Of a stretch of 64,000 nucleotides of DNA, positions 17,978 through 25,745 are shown piece after piece. The notes under the pieces were generated by a model, which was not told where the DNA came from, ran no database searches, and was given only the letters and a program-made list of their open reading frames with translations. The stretch comes from Ancylothrix sp. D3o (GTDB lineage Bacteria; Cyanobacteriota; Cyanobacteriia; Cyanobacteriales; Oscillatoriaceae). The translations under genes were made by a program, and so were the position numbers. The stretch is from positions 1-64,000 of the forward strand of contig NZ_JAMXEX010000007.1 in the NCBI RefSeq assembly GCF_025370775.1. Reading direction: 5' to 3'. The stretch's first letter is position 1, and each line of letters begins with the position of its first letter.

Positions 17978-19003
17978 TTAATAGCGAATTCGCGGATCGA
18001 TGTAGGCGTTTAAAATGTCGATTAAGATGCTGGCAATTACGACTATTGCTGCAAAAAATACGACAATTCCTTGTACGGTTGGATAGTCGCGGGAGGAGAT
18101 GGCTTCATAAAGCCGGTTGGCTAATCCTGGCCATGAAAATGTGACTTCGGTTAAGATGGCTCCTCCGAGTAGGGAAGCTAGGGTTAATCCGAGTACGGTG
18201 ATAACTGGAATTAAGGCGTTTTTTAGGGCGTGGGAAACTAAAATTCGCCCTTCTGGAATGCCTCTGGCTCTGGCGGCTTCTACATAGTCGGCTTGTAGGG
18301 TTTGCTTGAGGTTTACGCGGACAATTCTTTCAAAAATTCCGCTGATGAGAATTCCGAGGGTTATTGATGGTAAGGCGAGGTGATGAAGGGCGGTAAAAAA
18401 TTGGGTGAGGTTGCCAGAAAGGAGGCTATCAAGGGTGTAAAGGCCGGTGATTGTTGGGGGTGGGGTGATGGTGACGGGGAAACGGGTTCCTAATGGAAAC
18501 CAGCCTAATTGTACGCCGAATATTAGTTGTAAGATCATGCCGGCCCAAAAGGCGGGGACTGAGTAGGTGATGATGCCAAATAATCGGCCTCCAGCATCCC
18601 AGCCGGTGTTGGGTTTTGATGCTGACATCATGCCTATTCCTATGCCAACAGTTAGGGCAATTAGCATACTAAATACTGCTAATTCTACTGTGGCAGGAAA
18701 GTAGTCTGTGATGATTTTCCAGACGGTTTCTCCGCGTGTTGTTATTGAGGTTCCTAGGTCGAAGTTGAGTAGTTGTTTGAGGTAGTTTAGGTATTGTAGC
18801 CAGATGGGGCCGGCTAGTCCTAATTGTTCTCTCATTATTTCTTTGGCTTCTTGGGAGGCTTTTGGCCCTAATATTGCATCGATTGGATCTCCGGGGGTTG
18901 CTCTCAGTAATAAAAAGACTACTGTGATTATTGTGAAAAGCATTAGGGGGGCTAATAGTAGTCTGAGTATTATGTAGGATTGTAGGGCTTTTGATCTTGA
19001 CAT
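17978..19003 (-). CDS. Oligopeptide/dipeptide-type ABC transporter permease (DppB family)
   Basis: An inner-membrane permease of 341 residues for peptides or a similar cargo. The N-terminal RLLLAPLMLFTIITVVFLLLRATPGDPID is the family's hallmark opening helix, and the EAA loop VEAARARGIPEGRILVSHALKNALIPVI lies near residues 235-262. It ends NAYIDPRIRY, typical of DppB. It lies 140 bases after two binding-protein genes on the same strand, which probably supply its substrate. The usual partner permease (DppC) and the ATPases (DppD/F) are not in the window, so the transporter must be completed from another locus. Confidence 0.92.
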   Translation of the reverse strand: MSRSKALQSYIILRLLLAPLMLFTIITVVFLLLRATPGDPIDAILGPKASQEAKEIMREQLGLAGPIWLQYLNYLKQLLNFDLGTSITTRGETVWKIITDYFPATVELAVFSMLIALTVGIGIGMMSASKPNTGWDAGGRLFGIITYSVPAFWAGMILQLIFGVQLGWFPLGTRFPVTITPPPTITGLYTLDSLLSGNLTQFFTALHHLALPSITLGILISGIFERIVRVNLKQTLQADYVEAARARGIPEGRILVSHALKNALIPVITVLGLTLASLLGGAILTEVTFSWPGLANRLYEAISSRDYPTVQGIVVFFAAIVVIASILIDILNAYIDPRIRY

Positions 19004-19038
19004 GGGGGTTTTTTTTGGATGCTGGGGTTTATATATTT

Positions 19039-19070
19039 AACCGCAGATAAACGCAGATAAACGCGGATGA
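19039..19070. repeat. Dispersed repeat, AACCGCAGATAAACGCAGAT type
   Basis: Three near-tandem units, AACCGCAGATAAACGCAGAT then AAACGCGGATG, between the permease gene and the binding-protein gene. Same family as at 3484 and 16032. Confidence 0.75.
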
Positions 19071-19143
19071 ATAGGATGGTTTTTGATGGGTATTTGGCTC
19101 TGCCTCCTCTGAAAAAGCGAGGCAGAGATTGGGGAGGAGAGGT

Positions 19144-20775
19144 TTATTTTTTCATTGTCCAGAATGGGATGCGTTGGGTGGGTTCGATTGTTATTCCTTG
19201 AATTTGTTTTTGGGCAAATAGGTATTCTTTACCTTGCCATAGGGGAATATAGGGGATGTCTTTGGCGACAATTTGTTGCAGTTCTTGGAATATTTGTTTG
19301 CGGGTTTGAGGGTTTTGTTCTTTTCTTTGTTTGTCTATGAGTTCGTTAGCGCGGGGGTTGTAGTAAAAGGAACCGGCTTGTTTTGTTTCTCCTTCTTCAC
19401 AGCCTTTTTCTGCTGTTCCTTTGGTGCATTCCATGAAGGGTTGCAGGTAGTTGTCGGGGTCTAAAAAGTCGGGACTCCAATCTAAGATAAATAAGGGATA
19501 AATTCCTTTGGCTAGGTTATCGTAGGCGGTGGCTGATTCGACTCCGTTTAATTGCAGTTGTAAGATTCCTCCGAGTTTTCTTTCTATGTCGGCTTTGAGG
19601 GTGCTGGCTACTAGGCTGTCTGTGGTGAGGTTTGAACGATACCAAAGTTCGAGTTTTAATGGGTTTTGGGGGCTGTAACCGGCCTGTTTTAAGGCTTCGG
19701 TTGCTTTGTTTATATTGGTGTCTCCATTTTGTTCTTTAAACACCGGCTGATAGATGTCTTCCATTGTGACGGGAATGAGGCTATAAAGCGGTTCAATTTG
19801 ACCGCGAAATACTCGGTTTTGCAATACGGGCCGGTCGATGACTGCGGCTAAGGCTTGTCTTACTGCGAGGTTATCTAGGGGTTTGCTTTGCAGGTTTAGG
19901 TTGAGGTAATAAATGCCGTTGCTGCGTTGGGAAAAAACTTGCCAGCCGGTGGAAGATGCTTGTTTTTCTAAGTTGGAAATTTGGTCTAAATCTAAGGTTT
20001 GATAAGCTACGTCAACGGCGCCTGTGCGGAAGGATGTAAAGAGGTTTGATGAATTGCTTAGGCGTTGGATATCTATGCCTTTGTTGAGGGGTTTTTCTCC
20101 CCAATATTTCTCAAAGGGTTCGAGTTTGATGTTGTCGGTTCCGTAGCTGGTTAATTTATAGGGGCCGGTGCCTACAAATGTGTCGGGTTTGAATTTGCCG
20201 GTGCCGGTTTCGTAGGCTTTTGGAGATACTGGACAGGCTCCAAAAAATGTTAGTAATGATGTGAATGCTGCAAAGGGTTTTTTGAGTTTGATGGTTAATT
20301 CGTAATCGCCGGTGGCTTTTATTGAATCTACTCTACCGGCAAATAATGAGGATGGCCGGCCTCCATTTTCTATTAGCCTATTGAGGGAAAATGCCATTGC
20401 TTCGGCATTAAATTCTGTGCCATCGTGGAATAATACGCCTTTTCTTAAGGGGATGGTGTAGGTTAATCCATCAGGGTTAATTTTGGGTAGTTCTGTGGCA
20501 AGTTGAGGGATGATTTCTGTGGTGCCGGTTTTGTAGGTGTAAAGCCGGTCTCCTAAGTTATAAAGTAGGGTGCCGGATGCTATTTCGTAAGCGTCTGCGG
20601 GGTCAATAGTTCGCAGTTTTGATGTCATTCCTATGGTGATTCTTCCTGGTTGGCCTGTTGTTGCTTGGGGGGTGGTTTGCCGGCCACAACTCACTGCTAA
20701 TATGCAGCAGATGCTGAATAATGTTAGGAATTTGACAATTTTTTTTAGGGGTTTGTATGGATGAGGTAAGTTCAT
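19144..20775 (-). CDS. Peptide-type ABC transporter substrate-binding lipoprotein (SBP family 5), copy 2
   Basis: A 543-residue binding protein of the OppA/DppA class. The leader (KKIVKFLTLFSICCILAVSC) ends in a lipobox, so the mature protein is tethered to a membrane by its first cysteine. Family landmarks include RTIDPADAYEIASGTLLYNLGD, VLFHDGTEFNAEAMAFSLNR and FVGTGPYKL. A longer frame starts at 20877, but that extra part is encoded by the CGCAGAT repeat and is not believable, so ATG 20775 is used. It is paralogous to the upstream gene at 21022-22656, which has the same layout, and precedes the DppB-type permease gene. The ligand is unknown. Confidence 0.9.
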   Translation of the reverse strand: MNLPHPYKPLKKIVKFLTLFSICCILAVSCGRQTTPQATTGQPGRITIGMTSKLRTIDPADAYEIASGTLLYNLGDRLYTYKTGTTEIIPQLATELPKINPDGLTYTIPLRKGVLFHDGTEFNAEAMAFSLNRLIENGGRPSSLFAGRVDSIKATGDYELTIKLKKPFAAFTSLLTFFGACPVSPKAYETGTGKFKPDTFVGTGPYKLTSYGTDNIKLEPFEKYWGEKPLNKGIDIQRLSNSSNLFTSFRTGAVDVAYQTLDLDQISNLEKQASSTGWQVFSQRSNGIYYLNLNLQSKPLDNLAVRQALAAVIDRPVLQNRVFRGQIEPLYSLIPVTMEDIYQPVFKEQNGDTNINKATEALKQAGYSPQNPLKLELWYRSNLTTDSLVASTLKADIERKLGGILQLQLNGVESATAYDNLAKGIYPLFILDWSPDFLDPDNYLQPFMECTKGTAEKGCEEGETKQAGSFYYNPRANELIDKQRKEQNPQTRKQIFQELQQIVAKDIPYIPLWQGKEYLFAQKQIQGITIEPTQRIPFWTMKK

Positions 20776-20796
20776 GGGTTTAAGGTTAGGGGATTT

Positions 20797-21016
20797 AACC
20801 GCAGATAAACGCTGATAAACGCAGATGTGTTTTTGGTTTGGCCAAAAAAGTCCATCTATGAATGTATCAGGTTTCACGCCTCAAGTTACACCTTTTCGTT
20901 AAAGTTTTCAGGAAACATTATCTAGTCCATATTTCTTGTAACTATTTCTTATCTACTGTTCGCACCAAGAGAAGGCTACGCTAACATCTGCGTCCATCTG
21001 CGTTCATCTGCGGTTA
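20797..21016. repeat. Inverted pair of CGCAGAT repeats between the two binding-protein genes
   Basis: AACCGCAGATAAACGC occurs at 20797-20812 and the opposite orientation ATCTGCGTTCATCTGCGGTT at 20997-21016, flanking about 170 bases. Another repeat fragment (CGCACCAAGAGAAGGCTACGC) is at 20961-20981. The spacer must also hold the upstream region of the downstream binding-protein gene. Confidence 0.7.
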
Positions 21017-21021
21017 AATTT

Positions 21022-22656
21022 TTATCTTTTCTCAATTCCCCACAGTGGTAACTGTTGAGTTGGATCTAAAACCACTCCTTGAATATTCGCTTGGGCGAAG
21101 GCATGATCTTTGTTTTGGAACAGGGGAATATACGGCACATCTTCCGCTACTATTTCATCAATTTGTCTTAAAATCTGGTTGCGTTTTTCTGGATTTAATT
21201 CTTTTCGCTGCCGGTCTATTAACTGATTCATTTGTTGACTGTAATAAAATGATCCTAGGTTTTGACTTGCTCCATTTTTGCAGACATTCCCAACAGCTTG
21301 CCGGCAATCTAAAAAGGGTTGCACAAAGTTGTCTGCATCAAAAAAGTCTGCATACCAGTCTTGCAAAAATGTCTGATATATGCCTTTTCTCAAGTTGGCA
21401 AAGGCTACCGGCCTCTCTACTGTATTAATTTCCAGTTGTAGGATTCCATTTAATTTGTCTTGGGCGATGGCTTTGAGGGCGTTTCCTAATAACTCGCGGT
21501 TGGGTGATGGCGATGGATACCATACTTCTATTTTGAGGGGATTCTGTTGACTGTAACCGGCCTTTGTGAGGAGTTGTTTGGCTTTTTCGGCATTTTGGCT
21601 ATAGCGTTCTTTAAAAACCGGCTTGCTTGCTTCAAATTTGCTGGGAATCATGCTATATAATGGCTCTGATTGCCCAAACCGGACTCGCTCTGCTAATAGT
21701 TCTCTGTCTACAATTAAGGCTAAGGCTTTGCGAATTTCGGGGTTATTTAAGGGTGCTTTGCTAATATTTAAGACCCAGTGTGTAACGTAATTTCCGCTGG
21801 CAGATGTTACTTGCCAATTTTTACTTTTTGCTTGTTGTTCGAGGGTGCGAATTTGTTGGCTGTCTAGTTCTTGGTAGGCTATATCTACTCCGCCGGTGCT
21901 AAAGGCGTTATACAGGTTGCCGGCGCTGTTATAAAATTGTACATCTACGCCTTGATTTTTGGGTTTTTCTCCCCAATATTTCTCAAATATATCTAATTTT
22001 AGGGAGTCGGGGGCATATTTTGTTAATTGATAGGGGCCGGTGCCTACAAAACTGGTGGGTTTGAATTTGCCGGCCCCAAGTTCATAAGCTTTTGGTGATA
22101 CTGCACACATCCCATTAAATGTTAATAAAGCTGTGAAGGCTGAAAAAGGTTGCTTGAGTTTTATGGTGAGTTCGTAGGGTGCGGTGGCTTGTACAGAGGC
22201 GACAATATCTGTTAGTAAAACTGCTGGGTTTCCCTGATTTTCCATGAACCGGCGCAGGGAAAATTCCATTGCTTTTGCATTAAATTCTGTGCCGTCGTGA
22301 AAGATAACATTTTGACGCAATGGGATGGTATAAGTTAAGCCGTCTTTGCTAATTTTTGGTAATTCTGTTGCTAGTTGGGGGATGATTTTTGTGGTACCTA
22401 CTTGGTAAGTATAAAGCCGGTCTCCAAGATTGTTTATCCAGGTGGCTGAGGCTTGTTCGTAGGAGTCGGCGGGGTCAAGAGTACGCAGTTTTAAGGTGGT
22501 GCCAATGCTGAGGCGTTGTGTTGTGGCGGTTTGGGGGGTTTGGGAGGCCGGTTTTGGCTGGCAACCGGCCACCACCAGAATGCAAGCACAAATACTCAAA
22601 AGCAAAAAGCTGAAGCGAAATAAGTTGATTTTTTGTTTTGCTTTTGATGGTTTCAT
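21022..22656 (-). CDS. Peptide-type ABC transporter substrate-binding lipoprotein (SBP family 5), copy 1
   Basis: A 544-residue extracytoplasmic binding protein. The N-terminus MKPSKAKQKINLFRFSFLLL leads to a lipobox VVAGC near residue 32. The body repeats the landmarks of its neighbour: TLKLRTLDPADSYEQASATW, VIFHDGTEFNAKAMEFSLRRF, FVGTGPYQL and the C-terminal EDVPYIPLFQNKDHAFAQANIQGVVLDP. The two genes clearly arose by tandem duplication and have since diverged substantially, which suggests different ligands. Both lie upstream of a single DppB-type permease gene on the same strand. Confidence 0.92.
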   Translation of the reverse strand: MKPSKAKQKINLFRFSFLLLSICACILVVAGCQPKPASQTPQTATTQRLSIGTTLKLRTLDPADSYEQASATWINNLGDRLYTYQVGTTKIIPQLATELPKISKDGLTYTIPLRQNVIFHDGTEFNAKAMEFSLRRFMENQGNPAVLLTDIVASVQATAPYELTIKLKQPFSAFTALLTFNGMCAVSPKAYELGAGKFKPTSFVGTGPYQLTKYAPDSLKLDIFEKYWGEKPKNQGVDVQFYNSAGNLYNAFSTGGVDIAYQELDSQQIRTLEQQAKSKNWQVTSASGNYVTHWVLNISKAPLNNPEIRKALALIVDRELLAERVRFGQSEPLYSMIPSKFEASKPVFKERYSQNAEKAKQLLTKAGYSQQNPLKIEVWYPSPSPNRELLGNALKAIAQDKLNGILQLEINTVERPVAFANLRKGIYQTFLQDWYADFFDADNFVQPFLDCRQAVGNVCKNGASQNLGSFYYSQQMNQLIDRQRKELNPEKRNQILRQIDEIVAEDVPYIPLFQNKDHAFAQANIQGVVLDPTQQLPLWGIEKR

Positions 22657-23083
22657 TGTGGGGTAGGAGGTGGCTTAAGGGGTGAGCATTTTTCTAGTAA
22701 ACCATAGTCAGCTTCTAAAAACCCCGTTTCTTTAAAAAAGCGGCTTTTTGCCGTCTCACAGTGAACTGAAAAACGTTCTAAAATATTAAGTATTGCGGTT
22801 TGATATCTTAAATCGGCCTCGCTACTGGGCCATCATCTCAACGAATCTGCCAGAGCCATTATTTGAGTTGGCTTTTATTCCTAAAGGTTTATCTTTATAT
22901 GGTAATTTAATCAATTTGTTATTTAGTTTTCATCTAGCAAATCTATCTTTTGGGAGATACAAACAAGCAATCCTATCATTTAAAACTAATAGTAGGTGAG
23001 CAGGTTATTCAGGGTTGTAACTGAGTAAAAATCTGTTAAAAAGCCTATCACAATATCAAGGCATAAAATAGGAGAATTTCATT
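22657..23083. other. Divergent upstream region, no supported gene
   Basis: This 427-base stretch separates the minus-strand binding-protein gene from the plus-strand small exported protein gene. An open frame at 22793-22999 has no ribosome site and no recognisable product. An imperfect hairpin (AAAACCCCGTTTCTTT / AAAGCGG) is at about 22718-22750. The promoter for the gene at 23084 should lie near 22990-23050, but no clear boxes stand out. The ribosome site AGGAGAA is at 23070-23076. Confidence 0.5.
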
Positions 23084-23428
23084 ATGGCTACGAATTTCAA
23101 GCAATCCCTTTCCCGTTTCGCTCGTGTTTTCTTTGCTTTTTTTGCTTGTGCAATGTTGGTGTTTTCTGCGGTATCTCCCGCCTATGCTGTTACCAGCAAC
23201 CCCCGCGATGGTGAATCCAACTTGATGGAAATTGAGAAGAAATCTCAAGAACTTGTTTTGTCTGATCCCTACGGCTTGGAAAAAACGAGCAAAGAAGCCA
23301 ACAAAGGTATTAATGAAGTCCAAGGGGATGCCGACAAAGACAAGATGTTTAACCCCTCTAACTCTAAGTCTACCTCCTTTGAAAGCAAAGTTAAAGGATT
23401 GGTTGATAATATCACCAGCAAAGACTAA
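23084..23428 (+). CDS. Small exported protein of the low-temperature-induced type
   Basis: A 114-residue protein with a clear signal peptide (basic start, hydrophobic core FFAFFACAMLVFSAVSP, cleavage expected after AYA) and a short, charged, hydrophilic remainder with ESNLMEIEKKSQE and GINEVQGDADKDKMFNPSNS. This layout and these motifs match what I recall of cyanobacterial proteins annotated as low temperature-induced protein; their biochemical role is unknown. AGGAGAA lies eight bases before ATG, and a good terminator follows, so it is a single-gene unit. Upstream of the c-di-AMP riboswitches, it fits a stress-related neighbourhood, but that is inference. Confidence 0.75.
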   Translation: MATNFKQSLSRFARVFFAFFACAMLVFSAVSPAYAVTSNPRDGESNLMEIEKKSQELVLSDPYGLEKTSKEANKGINEVQGDADKDKMFNPSNSKSTSFESKVKGLVDNITSKD

Positions 23429-23499
23429 TCAAGTTACCTCCCTGCTGGAATTTATATCTTAAAAAACCCTTTCCTAATCCCAGCTAAAAATCAATAAAA

Positions 23500-23540
23500 A
23501 ACCCCGGTCTATTTTGGATGAGCGGGGTTATTTTATTTTT
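23500..23540 (+). terminator. Terminator after the small exported protein gene
   Basis: AACCCCG (23500-23506) pairs with CGGGGTT (23523-23529), followed by ATTTTATTTTT. Confidence 0.8.
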
Positions 23541-23589
23541 ACTTTAACAAAAAATAAACAACGATTCTTCTATATTGCCTTGCCGGTAC

Positions 23590-23617
23590 TTGACTTTTTT
23601 AAGAAATATGCTAAAAT
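23590..23617 (+). promoter_or_regulatory. Promoter candidate for the first riboswitch transcript
   Basis: TTGACT (23590-23595) and TAAAAT (23612-23617) are 16 bases apart, placing a start near 23624, about 15 bases before the riboswitch core. Confidence 0.55.
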
Positions 23618-23638
23618 CATCCTTACAAATTAATAATT

Positions 23639-23802
23639 AGTCAGCCTAATCGTTTCCTGTGGTGGCTGTAATGTGGGCCTAACAGGACGCGAGCGGAGGA
23701 ACCAATAACTATTTAGGGGCGTATCTCTTGTTTCATACAGAGAAGGGTATCTCTCAACTCTAGCCCGTCAGCTAACTTCGCCGGCATTGAGAGGAGACTG
23801 AA
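23639..23802 (+). ncRNA. ydaO-yuaA (c-di-AMP) riboswitch 1
   Basis: The segment shows the conserved elements of the ydaO aptamer in order: AGTCAGCCTAATCG near the start, GAGCGGAGGAACCAA at about 23691-23705, GGGTATCTCTCAACTC in the second half, CCCGTCAGCTAACTTCG at about 23764-23780 and closing GCATTGAGAGGAGACTGA. The aptamer binds two molecules of c-di-AMP and usually turns expression off. Between it and the carrier gene lie about 200 bases with weak hairpins (CCTC/GAGG then TTTTTA near 23884-23906; ATCCCTA/TAGGGAT at about 23911-23933) that could form the switch. It controls the ArsB/NhaD-type gene downstream. Confidence 0.92.
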
Positions 23803-23999
23803 AAGAGAGCATTTATACAATCCCTATGCCGCTCGTCAGCTTTCCTCACTACATTTCTGTTTGCTGAAACCAGCTTAAATTACCCTCGCAAAGGAGAGGA
23901 TTTTTATATTATCCCTAAAGCCAAGCTAGGGATAACTTCTCATAGAATTTTATCTTTGAAACTCGGCAAACTTTCACCTATTTAACTTAGAGGAATGCT

Positions 24000-25337
24000 G
24001 TGTTAACTCTACAAGCAATTTTAGCAACTTCTATCTTTGTGGCGGTCATATTTCTGGTAATGACAGAGTGGCTTCACCTGACAATTGCTGCTTTTTTAGG
24101 GGCATTGCTTTTGGTGTTTTTTAACATCCTTACTTTTCCAGAAGCAATTAACTATATCGGCCAAAGTCACGGTACTTTAGCTTTATTTTTTGGTGTCATG
24201 GTATTGGTTCGCGCTTTTGAACCAACGAAAATTTTTGATTATTTGGCAACGCAAATGGTGCTGCTGGCAAAGGGAAAAGGCAAGCGATTACTATTAGGAA
24301 TAGTAGCAATTACTACGCCAATTTGTGCTGTTTTACCTAATGCGACAACGGTGATGCTTTTGGCTCCTTTAATTCCGCCAATGGCAGAAGAAATAGGCGT
24401 TGATTTTGTGCCGTTGCTGATTTTAATGGTGTTTGTTGCCAATAGTGCCGGTTTGCTGACTTTGGTGGGAGATCCAGCCACGTTTATTGTCGGAGATGCG
24501 ATTAATATTAGCTTTACCGATTATTTGGCAAAATTAAGCTTAGGTGGAGTTCTTGCCGTTGCTACAATTACCCTGATGTTGCCTTGGTTATTTCCGCAAA
24601 TTTGGCGAAAAAAATTAGACGATCTCGATCACTTACCCCACCCAAAAATTAATCATCCTAGAACTTTAACAGTTGGGGCGATTATTATTACTTTTGTCTT
24701 GGTGTTTTTTGTGGTGGGAGAGTCTTTGCCGGTGCCGGTGTCTCCCGCCGCTGTTGCTTTGTTGGGAGGTGCTTTAGCCTTAATGCTGGCTCATCACAGC
24801 AAAATTGATACTGTGAATAATATTTTACGCGATGTAGATTGGAGTACATTGCTGTTTTTTATGTCAATTTTTGTTTTGATTGGCGGGTTAGAAAAAACCG
24901 GTGTTATCAGTAGTATGTCCGGTGTTTTAGCTGTGTTGTTAGGCAAAAATATCTTGTTGGGTTCAATGGCATTACTGTTTTTTGTGGGTCTTCTTTCCAG
25001 CGTTATTCCCAACATTCCCTTGGTGGTGGCTATGGTTCCCCTCTTAAAACAATACGTTGTTAATGTTGGTTTAGCACCGGCTGCCGTCCTTGATCCAAAC
25101 TTTTCTGGGCAATTTCCCCCCGAAGTTTTACCCCTATTTTATGCCATGATGTTCGGCGCTACTCTCGGTGGAAACGGTACGCTTGTTGGTGCTTCTTCTA
25201 ACATTGTCGCTGCCGGTATTTCCGAACTACATGGCAAACGAATTTCTTTTCAAAATTTTCTGCGCTATGGTATTCCCGTGATGTTCATGCAGCTTTTGAC
25301 CTCTGCATTATATGTTACATTACGTTTTTTAATCTAA
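24000..25337 (+). CDS. ArsB/NhaD-superfamily (SLC13-type) membrane carrier
   Basis: A polytopic membrane protein of 445 residues with about 11-12 hydrophobic helices. The diagnostic helical hairpin contains ITTPICAVLPNATTVMLLAPLI and later FVANSAGLLTLVGDPATFIVGDA; the second half repeats the pattern with GATLGGNGTLVGASSNIVAAGI. This internal symmetry is that of the ion transporter superfamily that includes ArsB, NhaD Na+/H+ antiporters and citrate-Mg carriers. The start is GTG at 24000, with TTAGAGGA five bases before it. Because a c-di-AMP riboswitch precedes it, a role in Na+/H+ or osmotic balance is more likely than arsenite export, but the substrate cannot be read from sequence. Confidence 0.88.
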   Translation: MLTLQAILATSIFVAVIFLVMTEWLHLTIAAFLGALLLVFFNILTFPEAINYIGQSHGTLALFFGVMVLVRAFEPTKIFDYLATQMVLLAKGKGKRLLLGIVAITTPICAVLPNATTVMLLAPLIPPMAEEIGVDFVPLLILMVFVANSAGLLTLVGDPATFIVGDAINISFTDYLAKLSLGGVLAVATITLMLPWLFPQIWRKKLDDLDHLPHPKINHPRTLTVGAIIITFVLVFFVVGESLPVPVSPAAVALLGGALALMLAHHSKIDTVNNILRDVDWSTLLFFMSIFVLIGGLEKTGVISSMSGVLAVLLGKNILLGSMALLFFVGLLSSVIPNIPLVVAMVPLLKQYVVNVGLAPAAVLDPNFSGQFPPEVLPLFYAMMFGATLGGNGTLVGASSNIVAAGISELHGKRISFQNFLRYGIPVMFMQLLTSALYVTLRFLI

Positions 25338-25447
25338 GTAAAAATGCTGAATTTTGCAGTCGAAAGGTGGGCTAATTTCGCCAAAAAACCTATCTAAAGA
25401 TAGGTTGACGCTCCTCAAAAGATCAGTTAGAATAAGCGAAATAAAAA

Positions 25448-25652
25448 TAGTCAGCCTAATCTAACGTTTCATCCTTAATAGGGTGAACTTAGAGCGGAGG
25501 AACCAATTTTAGGGGTTAATCTCAAGCGAGTTTAGAAAAGGAAAAAATCTCAAATCTACAAGCTTTCTGTTTCCTTCTCTACACTCGCCAGAAGGGCATC
25601 TCTCAGCCCTAACCCGTCAGCTAACTTCGCAGGCATTGAGAGGAGACTGAAC
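25448..25652 (+). ncRNA. ydaO-yuaA (c-di-AMP) riboswitch 2
   Basis: A second aptamer with the same landmarks: AGTCAGCCTAATC, GAGCGGAGGAACCAA at about 25491-25505, GGGTTAATCTC, then a longer variable arm (about 25525-25590), GGGCATCTCTCAGCCC, CCCGTCAGCTAACTTCG and GCATTGAGAGGAGACTGA. The variable arm is much larger than in riboswitch 1, so the two are not a recent straight copy. It precedes the operon for an ABC transporter and a universal stress protein. Confidence 0.92.
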
Positions 25653-25688
25653 AGAGAAATTTCTATTAAAAATAGATAAATCTCGTCA

Positions 25689-25740
25689 GAGTCTCCGGTT
25701 GATATTGGTCAGGAAAATTCTGCCCCAGACTCAGAGGAGG
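25689..25740 (+). promoter_or_regulatory. Candidate expression platform of riboswitch 2 next to the ribosome site
   Basis: GAGTCT (25689-25694) can pair with AGACTC (25727-25732), which directly abuts the ribosome site AGAGGAGG (25733-25740) of the permease gene. No T-rich terminator is obvious, so control of translation by masking the ribosome site is the simplest reading. This is a structural guess. Confidence 0.4.
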
Positions 25741-25745
25741 AATGT

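Noticed and set aside
20776-20877. A longer N-terminus for the second binding lipoprotein
   Set aside because: The extra codons are made of the CGCAGAT dispersed repeat, and the proper lipoprotein leader starts at 20775.
22793-22999. A 68-codon open frame on the plus strand in a gene-free gap
   Set aside because: No ribosome site, no recognisable motifs and no sensible composition; it lies in the upstream region of two divergent genes.
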